This document shows positions 51,687-60,718 of a stretch of DNA of 64,000 nt, in pieces. Under the pieces are notes generated by a model. It made no database searches, was not told the origin of the DNA, and saw nothing but the letters and a program-made list of their open reading frames with translations. The stretch comes from SSF53 sp036170535 (GTDB taxonomy: Bacteria; Spirochaetota; Leptospiria; Leptospirales; Leptonemataceae). Positions within the stretch are counted from its first letter, which is position 1. The number at the start of each line of letters is the position of its first letter. The stretch spans positions 1 through 64,000 of the forward strand of contig JAVHPJ010000044.1 of assembly GCA_036170535.1 (NCBI GenBank). Reading direction: 5' to 3'. A program made the translations under genes and the position numbers.

Positions 51687-54641
51687 ATCATCCACATAGC
51701 GATACAAACCGAAATGCGCCGGGGCGATCTTTTCCTCACGTTGGAGGGCAAGAAAGTGCTGTTCGCCGCAGGTAATTTTGGCGTCTTCATCGGGCCGGAG
51801 CAAGCTGCGATCCAGCGTGGACTTGGTTTCCACAACGAAATACAAGCGCTCGCCGTCCGCTGCTTCCAGCACAACGGCCCAGTCCGGGGTATATTCGCCG
51901 AGAGGAGTTGGTATCTTGAACCAGTCGGGCAGCTTGGCGTATACTTTGACCGCGCTATTCTTTTCCAGATCTTCGGCGAATTTGCGCTCAGTCTCTGATT
52001 GCCAGACTACCGCCTCGTAGGGCGACCGCGAAGAATCGATGCAGTTTTCGACGTGGGCGCGCAGTTCGTGGTCGAGGAACAGCTCTTGAGCGTAGTATTC
52101 CGAATCGCCCAGTCGCTGGTATTTGATGCCATCCACGATGGAATGTCGCATGGCGCCGTTAATTGCGTCAGCGGCCAATTCCATGAATTGCTGCGGATTC
52201 AGCAGGAAATCTTCCAGGCGTCCGGAGCGATTCAAAATGGTGAACAAGCTGCGTCGCGTGAGTTTGGTTCGATTCTGAAGCTCGGTCAGTAGATCCGGCA
52301 GTTCTATGTCGCCTGCATCCAGAAGAGTCACCTCTTCATCCTTTTCGTTGCGCGCGCTGACGCCGCTTTCCTCAATCTGCAGCTCGGCTTTACTCCATTT
52401 GAGTCGCGAGCGCGCTACATTGGTCATGCGCTGCACGGCATGAATGCAGTCTTCAATGAGACGACCGTTGTCAAAATTCAGGCGATAGGTGGTGCGGTCT
52501 CGAATGCGTTGCCAGAGTGCGCGGAATTCCGCGCTATCCAGGACGGCGCGCCGCGGCGCCACAATGCGCACCGCATCGGCGTCTTTAATCTCAACGCGTC
52601 CGGCTGCGCGGCGTAGTATTCCCGCGATTTCCGCGCGAACGGCGCTGAAGCGCTCCGGCAGTTCCAGGGCATTGTCACGCAGCGCCGCCCGCAAGGCGTC
52701 CTGAATTCGCCCTTGAGCGTCCAGATAGCCGCAAGACTGAAGAAACAGGAAAAGCTCGCGCGACCCTTCGTCGCCCGCCAGCGCGCCGGAGTCGTCCAAT
52801 TGCAGCGCTGAAAACTGAAAGCTTTCGATTACGCCGAAACGCAGGCCGGTTTCGTCTTCGATCTCTTTCTGTAAGCGCTCGGCGAATTCCTGGTAACTTT
52901 CCGTGGCGACCACCGTGAGGGTATTCACATCAAAGCCGTGCACGCGCTCGCCGCGCTGGTTCACGCACAGGCGCAAACCGCGGCCGATTGTCTGGCGGCG
53001 TTCCCGTTCCGATTGCATTTCCCGCAGAGCGCAAATCTGGAAGACGTTAGGATTGTCCCAGCCTTCGCGCAGCGCCGAGTGGGAGAAGATAAAGCGCAGC
53101 GGCGTGTTCAAATCTAGCAGGCGCTCCTTTTCGCGCATGATCAAATGATAGGCCAGTTCCGCCTGCTCGCGGTCATTTGAACTGCTCTCGCTCGTATTTG
53201 TCCAGCGGCCGGCCTTATCGATCGAAAAATAGCCGTTGTGGACCTGCTCTGGATCGGGCGGATCGGCTGCGTAGTATTCTTTGAACTCCGGATGGCGCAG
53301 AAGTCGCGCAAACTCCTCTTCAAAAATAAGCGCCAGCTCGCCTTTGCCTGCCTTCCCGTCCGCATCGTATTTTCTATAGCGGTCGACGTTATCTACAAAA
53401 AAGAGCGACAGGGTCTTGATCCCCTGCGGGCGCAGCCGGATCTCTTTTCGCAGGTGTTCGCGAATCGTACGCTGAATCATCTGCCGATGAAGTGCGCCAA
53501 CGTCCGCGCCGCCATGTATCTGGCCCGGCTTGAGCCAGATTTCATCGTTGGGCAGGCGCAGCTCCATAAACTGTGCGTCTTTTTTTACGCTGATATCGCC
53601 CACGCGATAGTTGCGATACAGCTCGCGCCCGGTTGTTTGCTCCAGATCTTCGCCGCTGTGTACGCGTCGCGTTTCGCGACTTACGCGGCCACGGCTGCTC
53701 GCCGCGTCAATCTCGACCGTGGCATAAATATCGTTGCGTTTTTTTTCGACGGAAACAAGCCGTACGTAAGGTTTGTTATGGGCGTCCTGCACAGTCGCCC
53801 CGGCGACTTCAATTTGTTTCACCAGACGCAACGTGTATGCATCGACTGCATCGAGGCGGTAGACCATATGGTGTTTATCCGCATGGGTGGCGGAGTATCG
53901 CAAGGTGCAGAGCGGGCGCATTGCATCCAACGCCGCCTTGCCGCTGCCCTTCAGGCCGCCGTCCACGCTTTGGGGTTCATCCACTATCAGCACCGGACGG
54001 GTGTCGGTAATAAAGTCAATCGGCGTGAGATCCTGCAACTGTTCCGACTGTTTATAGAGATTGTTCACATCCTTTTTGTTAATCGCCCCGACCGTGACGA
54101 CCATGATTTGAATATTACCGCTGGTGGCGAAATTGCGCACCCGATTCAGGTGCGCCGAATCGTATTGAAAGTACTCATAAGCGACGCCCGCATATTCCCC
54201 GCGGAAGTGTTCGCGCGTTATCTGCAGGGTTTTGTAGACGCCTTCTTTAATTGCGACCGACGGCACGACGATTACGAACTTTAAAAAGCCGTAGCGGCGA
54301 TTCAGTTCAAATATGGTGCGCAGGTAGACGTAGGTTTTGCCGGTGCCCGTCTCCATTTCGACCGTAAAGTTAAGTTCGCCCGGGCTCAGACTGTGCGAAC
54401 GCGGCAGTCCGTTTTCCGCCTGCACCCGATTCAGGTTGCGCAGGATCTCGTCCAGGGGCAGGTTCAGTCGATTGCCGACGCCCTCTTCGCCATAGTCCAG
54501 GCGCGCCTGGCCATCCGCCGCGAGCCGCGCTCGCCGCACGGTAAACACGCTGTGGCCCGTTTCCTGTCCGCGAAAAATGCCGCAGACGGCCTCGACCGCC
54601 GCCCGTTGGTGCGGCAAGTTTGGATCAAACTGGAGTTTCAC
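51666..54641 (-). CDS. Type III restriction enzyme, Res subunit
   Basis: 991 residues. Superfamily 2 helicase-nuclease with Walker A FTVEMETGTGKT (T103), Walker B IVDEPQ (D221, E222; DEPQ is typical of Res), motif VI RRQTIGRGLRLCV and a C-terminal PD-ExK nuclease: YTPDW (D920) followed by VVETKS (E938, K940). All catalytic residues are present, so an active enzyme is expected: ATP-dependent cleavage of unmethylated DNA together with the Mod subunit. It is the last gene of the four-gene operon, ten bases after mod. The size and motif order match known Res proteins such as EcoP15I. Confidence 0.94.
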   Translation of the reverse strand: MKLQFDPNLPHQRAAVEAVCGIFRGQETGHSVFTVRRARLAADGQARLDYGEEGVGNRLNLPLDEILRNLNRVQAENGLPRSHSLSPGELNFTVEMETGTGKTYVYLRTIFELNRRYGFLKFVIVVPSVAIKEGVYKTLQITREHFRGEYAGVAYEYFQYDSAHLNRVRNFATSGNIQIMVVTVGAINKKDVNNLYKQSEQLQDLTPIDFITDTRPVLIVDEPQSVDGGLKGSGKAALDAMRPLCTLRYSATHADKHHMVYRLDAVDAYTLRLVKQIEVAGATVQDAHNKPYVRLVSVEKKRNDIYATVEIDAASSRGRVSRETRRVHSGEDLEQTTGRELYRNYRVGDISVKKDAQFMELRLPNDEIWLKPGQIHGGADVGALHRQMIQRTIREHLRKEIRLRPQGIKTLSLFFVDNVDRYRKYDADGKAGKGELALIFEEEFARLLRHPEFKEYYAADPPDPEQVHNGYFSIDKAGRWTNTSESSSNDREQAELAYHLIMREKERLLDLNTPLRFIFSHSALREGWDNPNVFQICALREMQSERERRQTIGRGLRLCVNQRGERVHGFDVNTLTVVATESYQEFAERLQKEIEDETGLRFGVIESFQFSALQLDDSGALAGDEGSRELFLFLQSCGYLDAQGRIQDALRAALRDNALELPERFSAVRAEIAGILRRAAGRVEIKDADAVRIVAPRRAVLDSAEFRALWQRIRDRTTYRLNFDNGRLIEDCIHAVQRMTNVARSRLKWSKAELQIEESGVSARNEKDEEVTLLDAGDIELPDLLTELQNRTKLTRRSLFTILNRSGRLEDFLLNPQQFMELAADAINGAMRHSIVDGIKYQRLGDSEYYAQELFLDHELRAHVENCIDSSRSPYEAVVWQSETERKFAEDLEKNSAVKVYAKLPDWFKIPTPLGEYTPDWAVVLEAADGERLYFVVETKSTLDRSLLRPDEDAKITCGEQHFLALQREEKIAPAHFGLYRYVDDLTARGR

Positions 54642-54651
54642 GCAATCCGCC

Positions 54652-56565
54652 TCAGAGACTCAGTACGCGCGTCAACTTGCGTTGTTTGAGGATTTCGCTG
54701 AGATTGGCCTTGGTTACATCGTCGCTGAAAGCCGCATCGCGAAAATACACGGTGCTTTCCACGGCGGCATCCAGCTCGTCGCGCCAGTCCGCAATGCCCT
54801 GCGCCAGTGGTTCCGCTTCCGTACGCGAGATGCCCGGCGCGAGGCAGGCGAAAAGCGTCCCTGCGCCCACGCTATACACGGTTTTACCGGCAATGCGTCG
54901 CGATTCGATTTTTTCCGCGAGATCAAGGCCCAGCTTGAGCAGCATTTCAAACAGGATGTCGTCCTCGGTGCGGTCGGCCTTCAGGTGATCCACCGCTTCT
55001 TCCAGAGTCTGGCTCAGGTTTTCGCGATCTGGCGCCCACTCCTTGATGTTGCTGGTCGCCAGCTTAAACACGCGAAAGCCCAGATCGCCTGAAAAGAGCG
55101 GGTTTTCCGCTTTGATCTTCTGGGCCGCGCGGCGCAGTCGTTCTTTGGTAAGTTCGGCGATATTGCGCGGTTTACCAAGCTTGTCGCAAAATTCAAAAGC
55201 TTTGCGCTGCTGATTCGTAATATTGCCCGTTGGTTCAGGCAATTGAACCAAAATGAAACGAAGGCGGCTGCTTTCCAGGATGTTTTGTGTCCAACATGCG
55301 TGTCCCGTGCTTCCCGATCCAGCAAAGAAGTCCAAGACGATTTCATCCCGGTCTTTGTTGGTTGTGCAGTTAATCATGCGACTGATGAGCCGGATTGGCT
55401 TCGGAGTATCAAAGACGTCAACCTCCTGTAACAGTTCGTTAACTTCTTTCTTGGCTTCCTCATTGCTTCCAACATCTACAGGTTCCCACAAAGAAGGGAT
55501 CGCTTGGCCGTCAGCTTCTCCGAGAAATTTTTTTATGCGTGGAACGCTATCACCCGTTTTGCCAAACCAGAGCCGATTATCTGCAAGCAACTCATGATAT
55601 GTTTTTTCCGCGAGCCCCCAACTCCGCCCTTCGGGCGGTCCAATAATCCGGCCCGACGGCAGTGTAACACGGAAGTACTGATCTTTAGTTGCCCTGCCCG
55701 TCATTCCGGTCATATCAACAGATGCCCACGGTCCACGTGGGTCATCATCCGGATTGCTATAGCTCTCGATTCTTGATTTGCTTAACGGAATTTTTGTAAT
55801 GGCATTCTTGATCAGTGTTGCATCCTTCACATAACAATGAATTGTATCGTGCACCGCTCCAATCGTATCCCTTGCGTCTGGCGAGGAGCGCTTCTTCCAG
55901 GCAATGGAACCAGCGTGGTTTTCTTGACCGAAAATCTCGTCACAAATTATACGCAGATGGTGTTGCTCGCCATCATCGATGCTGATGAATATCACCCCAT
56001 CTTCCCGGAGCAACTCGCGCGCTAACTTCAGACGGGGATACATCATGTTCAGCCATTGGGTGTGAAAGCGGCCGGAGGTTTCCGCATTTGTGCTGAGCCG
56101 GCCGCCTTCACCCACCTGTCCGGTGAGTTCCAGATAGTTGCGGAGGTTGTCCTGATAGTTGTCCGGATAGACAAAGTCTTTGCCGGTGTTGTAGGGCGGA
56201 TCGATGTAGATCAGTTTGACCTTGCCTGCGTAGGACTTCTGGAGCAATTTCAGCACCTCCAGATTGTCGCCCTCAATCATCAGGTTCTGGGTGGTATCCC
56301 AGTCGACGCTGTCTTCCGGTGCGGGCCGCAAGGTTCCCGTACTCGGCGTAAGGGCGAACTGGCGCGCCCGACGTTTGCCGTGCCAGTTGAGGCCGTACCG
56401 TTCCTCGCGCTCTTCGACTGCATCGCCCAAAAGCTGACGCAACACGGCAAAATCGACGCGGCCTTCCACAAAGGCTTCCGGGAAGAGTTCTTTCAATTGC
56501 GCCAGGTTTTCGGCGATCGGGTCGACGCTCCGGCTTTCAGGATCTCCGGCGGTGATTTTTTTCAT
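54652..56565 (-). CDS. Type III DNA methyltransferase, Mod subunit
   Basis: 637 residues, beta-class DNA methyltransferase: catalytic motif IYIDPPYNTGKD (D122-Y125) comes before the SAM motif LDFFAGSGSTGHA (F414-G418). The region between holds the target-recognition domain, which sets the methylated sequence, here unknown; adenine N6 methylation is expected from the family. The N-terminal 100 residues (KELFPEAFVEGRVDFAVLRQ) are the usual Mod leader. Base composition is somewhat A/T-richer in the recognition region (about 55400-56000), consistent with domain exchange. It lies six bases after the DUF4391 gene and ten before res. Confidence 0.95.
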   Translation of the reverse strand: MKKITAGDPESRSVDPIAENLAQLKELFPEAFVEGRVDFAVLRQLLGDAVEEREERYGLNWHGKRRARQFALTPSTGTLRPAPEDSVDWDTTQNLMIEGDNLEVLKLLQKSYAGKVKLIYIDPPYNTGKDFVYPDNYQDNLRNYLELTGQVGEGGRLSTNAETSGRFHTQWLNMMYPRLKLARELLREDGVIFISIDDGEQHHLRIICDEIFGQENHAGSIAWKKRSSPDARDTIGAVHDTIHCYVKDATLIKNAITKIPLSKSRIESYSNPDDDPRGPWASVDMTGMTGRATKDQYFRVTLPSGRIIGPPEGRSWGLAEKTYHELLADNRLWFGKTGDSVPRIKKFLGEADGQAIPSLWEPVDVGSNEEAKKEVNELLQEVDVFDTPKPIRLISRMINCTTNKDRDEIVLDFFAGSGSTGHACWTQNILESSRLRFILVQLPEPTGNITNQQRKAFEFCDKLGKPRNIAELTKERLRRAAQKIKAENPLFSGDLGFRVFKLATSNIKEWAPDRENLSQTLEEAVDHLKADRTEDDILFEMLLKLGLDLAEKIESRRIAGKTVYSVGAGTLFACLAPGISRTEAEPLAQGIADWRDELDAAVESTVYFRDAAFSDDVTKANLSEILKQRKLTRVLSL

Positions 56566-56571
56566 AGTAAT

Positions 56572-57345
56572 TTAGAGCGAACGGTGGGCTGCTTCGAACT
56601 CGGCGCGCAGGCGCTGGAATTCTAAATTCAGCGCGACCTGGCGCGCCACCTGTTTTTCGCTCCGGGCCCGGCGGCGGAGTGCGAGCATGCGCGCATTGAG
56701 GGTATCGCAGACGCGGAGGGCCGCCCGTTGCGCCTGGGCGTCCGCCGGGGCCCGGGGCAGGCGAAAACGTCCGGAGAGCCGGGCGGCGCGCAGCGCTGTC
56801 AGGCGCACCAGCCAGGCGTCGTAGAGTGCGTAGAGATCGCGTGCTCCGAGGCGGCTCAGGGCCAGGGAATCGCGAAAGGGCGCCAGCAGCTCCGATTCCG
56901 CCCGCGACTGCGGCAGGCAAACCAGTGCAGGTTCCTCTTCCAGCACGGTGTGGCGCTCCCCGCCGCGCGCCAGGCGTTTGTGGGCGAGCGAAAGCCCGGT
57001 TGTACGGGAGTCGGCCGCGATCAGCGCCAGCGGGTACGGAATCGCCCGGTGGATGAGGATCTGGGTCCGCCGACCGGCCGACGAATCCAGTTCCACTCCG
57101 CGCACTTGCAGAGCCAACACGACGATCTCGGCGTAATCCCGCTCTTCATCGGAGTATTGCGCGAGGCCTGTGTTGGCCGGTTTGAGGGCGGCCACCCAGC
57201 GCAGCTCATCGACATGATCCTGTAATCGGCGCCGATCGCGTGGCGTGAAGCCGCCGGACTCGGTCAGTTGTTTTTTGGGCACGCGCAGATCCACCCGCGC
57301 GGCCGCCGGCAATTCCAGACTGACGATGCACTCCTCCGGAGTCAT
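56572..57345 (-). CDS. DUF4391 domain protein
   Basis: 257 residues with no cofactor or catalytic motif visible. A conserved-looking N-terminal half (VDLRVPKKQLTESGGFTPRD, ELRWVAALKPANTGL) is followed by a coiled, Arg/Ala-rich C-terminal half. This matches DUF4391, a family I know as recurrently encoded between a SNF2-type helicase and type III Mod genes. Its start codon overlaps the helicase stop (ATGA at 57342-57345), so translation is coupled. Proposed role, by context only: adaptor between helicase and restriction complex. Confidence 0.82.
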   Translation of the reverse strand: MTPEECIVSLELPAAARVDLRVPKKQLTESGGFTPRDRRRLQDHVDELRWVAALKPANTGLAQYSDEERDYAEIVVLALQVRGVELDSSAGRRTQILIHRAIPYPLALIAADSRTTGLSLAHKRLARGGERHTVLEEEPALVCLPQSRAESELLAPFRDSLALSRLGARDLYALYDAWLVRLTALRAARLSGRFRLPRAPADAQAQRAALRVCDTLNARMLALRRRARSEKQVARQVALNLEFQRLRAEFEAAHRSL

Positions 57346-60300
57346 GCAGGCAACACCAGCAAATAGGCGGCGGCCTCGTAAGCGTCCGCGCCGGCAAACT
57401 CGCCGGCAAGGGCGTGGGTGCCGCCGGGGCGAAACAAGCTGGCCGCGGCGCGTTCCTTCTGCTTCCCGTCGATCGAGGCGACGGCGGCTGCCAGTAATTC
57501 GCGCAGGCGACTCATGTCTTCCCGGCCGCGCGTCATCCGATCAAAGGCGGCGCAAGCGCTGGCGTCTGGCAAATCGCGTCCTACGCAGAGCCGCTTGAGT
57601 CGGTCCAGGATGCGTTTCGCCTGGGTGTAGGGCAAAAGCGTTTCGCCGTCGAGTCCTATGTGCACCAGATAATAAGGCGCCAGCGGATGATTTGCCTGCC
57701 GCGCCGTGCCGCTTGCGGAATCGGTCGCGCGCAGACAGAATATTACTCCGGGCGGCGTTTCTACATCGCGTGCGCTGACTGCGGTCCCGCCGCCCGGCGG
57801 AAAGTGGTCCAGATCGCCCGGTCGCGCGCGCATGTAGTCCGCCAGGTCCAGCCGAAAATCGCCAAGGGTAAGATCGGCGATAGAAACGCCGGACGACAAA
57901 TCTTCCAGGTCGATGACTACATCCTGCAGTTTGAGCAACTGTTTGCGACGGTACTCAAGATCATTCATCCGGCCGGGACTGTCGGATTCGATCAGATTCT
58001 CTTCGCCGGTGGCGGAGATATCCAGCAGGATCATTTTTCCGCTGACGCGACGCTCCAGATCAATGTATTCCTCCAGTTCCATGTTGGGCCAGAAGTTGAC
58101 CAATTGAATCGCGCGATTGGGAGAACCAATGCGGTCGATGCGGCCAAAGCGCTGAATGATGCGGACCGGATTCCAGTGGATATCGTAGTTGATAAGCCAG
58201 TCGCAGTCCTGTAAATTCTGCCCTTCCGAAATACAATCTGTGGCGATCAGCAGGTCGATCTCGCCGGTGTCCGCCAGATCCTCCGGTCGTTCCCGGGCCC
58301 GCGGAGCAAATGCGGAGAGGATCGAAGCGAGATCGCGCGGCAAATCCGGCAGCGTGTGCTGGTTGCCGCCCGATCCGATCACAAGCGCGCTCTGCAAGCC
58401 AAGTTCCGCTCTGGCCCACGCGGCGAGATTGGCATACAGATAATTCGCCGTATCAATAAATGCAGTAAAGATAAGCGCCTTACGGTTGCCCGAGTTCAAT
58501 GGGTTCCGGCATTTCTCGCGGATGACCTCCTTGAGCGTCGCCAGTTTGGCGTCCCGGTCCGGAGTAACCTGACGCGCGGCTTGCAGCAACGTGTCGAGTC
58601 GATTGCAGTCTTCCAGCAGCTCGTGCTTCCACCGGATCAGGTCCATGTCTTTCAAAAGGACTTTGACTTTGTCGCCAAACAGCAAGCTCTCGAAAGCCGG
58701 ATCGTCAAGATCAATGTCTTCAATCTCCGGCTCGGCCACGTCCTCCGCAGACGACTCAATTCGTTGTAAAATTGCCTCTACTTCCGCCTGTTGCCGTTCC
58801 AATGTAAGGGCGAAAGACTGTACGGAACTTTCCATGCGCTTCAGGACATTTACGCGCAAAAGATGAATCAGACTGGCTTCGCGGTCCGCCTGCAGAAAGA
58901 CGCCTTTTCCGCCGCGCAACTGCGTGCTGTATCTGGCATCGTAGGCGGCCTTTTTTTCCGGAAGAATATAGCGCAGGGGTCCGTAGGCGGCCAGATTCAG
59001 ATTCCGAATCTCATGGTTGATCCGGTGAATCGCCGGAAAAGCCCCGCTCAGGTCCACTTCCGGCTTGTGATTGATTGGCCGGCGCCGCTCGGGGAATTCG
59101 CCGGTTTCGGCCAATCCGTAGTAACGCTCAATATGCTTTCTTGAACGGGCGATCGTGAGCAAATCCAGCAGTGTAAAGTAGTCGAATCCCAGCATCTCAA
59201 TCAGGCGGGCGGGAGTGCGCTCCTGCTCTTCGAGATCCAGCCACGCGTTAAACTGTTTTTGGGCAAGGCGCGTGGTTGAATCGATGCTGTCGATGCCGTG
59301 GTCGGCCAGCGCATCATCGCGGCCTTCGGTAGCAAACGCAATCTGGTTGCGCAAATCGGCCAGGCGATTATTAACCGGGGTTGCGGATAACATCAATACG
59401 CGCGTTCGTACTCCGGCCTGAATCACCTGTTGCATTAGCCGTTCGTATCGCGATGCACTGCCCGTCTTGGCGCTGCGTTTGTTGCGAAAGTTATGGGACT
59501 CGTCAATGACTACAAGATCGTAGTTGCCCCAATTGACATAACTCAAATCCACGCCATCAGACTGACCTTTTTCCCGCGAAAGATCAGTGTGGTTAAAAAT
59601 GTCGTATTTGAATCGGTCGGCTGCGAGCGTATTGCGTCGATCATTCGCCCGGTACAGCGACCAGTTGTCGCGCAGACGCTTGGGGCAGAGCACCAGCACG
59701 CGCTCGTTGCGGATCTCGTGGTAGCGAATGATTGCTAACGCCTGGAACGTTTTTCCCAGTCCTACGCTGTCCGCGATGATGCAGCCGCCGAATCGGTTGA
59801 GTTTGTCAATTGCGCCAATAACGCCGTCCCGCTGAAATTTATAGAGCTTTTTCCAGACGGCAGTCTCCCGAATACCGGTTGCAGTCTTAATGATCTGCTC
59901 TTCGTCGAGGGCCTCCCCGCGCGCAAAAAACAGATGGTGCAGGACCGCGGCGTAAATCTGGGCGGGCGCCCGATGGGCCGCCGCGTTTGTCAGCGCCTCC
60001 TCGAAGGTTGCCTGCGCATCTCCGGACTGCGGCGTTTGATTCCAGAGTTCGTCAAACCACTGGGCCATATCCGCGCTTTCTTCCTGCGTTTCGGTGGCGT
60101 GGACGTAGGAACCCGGCTCAGAGGGCGCGAGCCCCAGCCCCCCTGTGCTGAAGGGGGCCGCGCCATTAATTGCCAGCAGCGGCGTCCCCTTAGCGTCCCG
60201 GAGAATCAAGGCTGACTGCAGAGCGCCCGACATGCGACGCAGCTCGACGCGCGAGGCGATCCAGTCGGCGCAGCGCGCCGCCAACCATCCAGTTTGAAGC

Positions 60301-60527
60301 TGGTTGCGTAAGGCGCGATCCGTCGAGTCTCCAAATATACCGAGATCCGCCGCTCCGGCCGGCAAGAGCAGCCTGACCCGGGATAACGTTTCCAGTTCGG
60401 CTCGCAGCTCGCCGAAGGCGAAGAGTGAGAAACGCGGGGATGCGATATCCAGCCGGTCTGCAAGGGGGAGGCGTTCGCGCAAAAGGTCAATCGCGCGCCC
60501 GGCGCCTGCATTGCGGAGACGTTTCAT
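57342..60527 (-). CDS. SNF2-family helicase of the type III RM-linked operon
   Basis: 1061 residues. The N-terminal 140 residues (RFSLFAFGELRAELETLSRV, LQSALILRDAKG) look like a degenerate phospholipase D-like domain without the HxK motif. The SNF2 core follows: IADSVGLGKT (K259), VLVLCPKRLRDNW, IDESHNFRNK (D342, E343), SATPVNNRL, then the C-lobe with FTAFIDTANYL and IIQRFGRIDRIGS (motif VI). A C-terminal region of about 200 residues is unassigned. It is the first gene of the minus-strand operon and its start region faces the OLD-family gene across a 191-base gap. Probably a translocase that aids the Mod/Res complex; this is inference. Confidence 0.9.
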   Translation of the reverse strand: MKRLRNAGAGRAIDLLRERLPLADRLDIASPRFSLFAFGELRAELETLSRVRLLLPAGAADLGIFGDSTDRALRNQLQTGWLAARCADWIASRVELRRMSGALQSALILRDAKGTPLLAINGAAPFSTGGLGLAPSEPGSYVHATETQEESADMAQWFDELWNQTPQSGDAQATFEEALTNAAAHRAPAQIYAAVLHHLFFARGEALDEEQIIKTATGIRETAVWKKLYKFQRDGVIGAIDKLNRFGGCIIADSVGLGKTFQALAIIRYHEIRNERVLVLCPKRLRDNWSLYRANDRRNTLAADRFKYDIFNHTDLSREKGQSDGVDLSYVNWGNYDLVVIDESHNFRNKRSAKTGSASRYERLMQQVIQAGVRTRVLMLSATPVNNRLADLRNQIAFATEGRDDALADHGIDSIDSTTRLAQKQFNAWLDLEEQERTPARLIEMLGFDYFTLLDLLTIARSRKHIERYYGLAETGEFPERRRPINHKPEVDLSGAFPAIHRINHEIRNLNLAAYGPLRYILPEKKAAYDARYSTQLRGGKGVFLQADREASLIHLLRVNVLKRMESSVQSFALTLERQQAEVEAILQRIESSAEDVAEPEIEDIDLDDPAFESLLFGDKVKVLLKDMDLIRWKHELLEDCNRLDTLLQAARQVTPDRDAKLATLKEVIREKCRNPLNSGNRKALIFTAFIDTANYLYANLAAWARAELGLQSALVIGSGGNQHTLPDLPRDLASILSAFAPRARERPEDLADTGEIDLLIATDCISEGQNLQDCDWLINYDIHWNPVRIIQRFGRIDRIGSPNRAIQLVNFWPNMELEEYIDLERRVSGKMILLDISATGEENLIESDSPGRMNDLEYRRKQLLKLQDVVIDLEDLSSGVSIADLTLGDFRLDLADYMRARPGDLDHFPPGGGTAVSARDVETPPGVIFCLRATDSASGTARQANHPLAPYYLVHIGLDGETLLPYTQAKRILDRLKRLCVGRDLPDASACAAFDRMTRGREDMSRLRELLAAAVASIDGKQKERAAASLFRPGGTHALAGEFAGADAYEAAAYLLVLPA

Positions 60528-60718
60528 GGCGGCAAAACTACCAGAGCCCGCAACTTAGTGAAGCGAATTCCTGAGGAGACCGGATAGAAAGTGAATCCGG
60601 GCGCCGGCGGCCGACGATCTGCGAAAAAGAATACGCTCGGCGTTCACAGAATAAATTTTTTGGCAGAGCGGAGGTTTTTGCAACAGGCCAAGTGGGTGTG
60701 GTGGCGACACTGGAAGAT

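Noticed and set aside
53238..54284. A 348-codon plus-strand frame opposite the Res gene
   Set aside because: Res carries all catalytic motifs on the other strand. The antisense product shows no motif.
51666..60527. DISARM or BREX system
   Set aside because: No DUF1998, PglZ, BrxL or phosphatase gene is present. Mod and Res are clear type III subunits.
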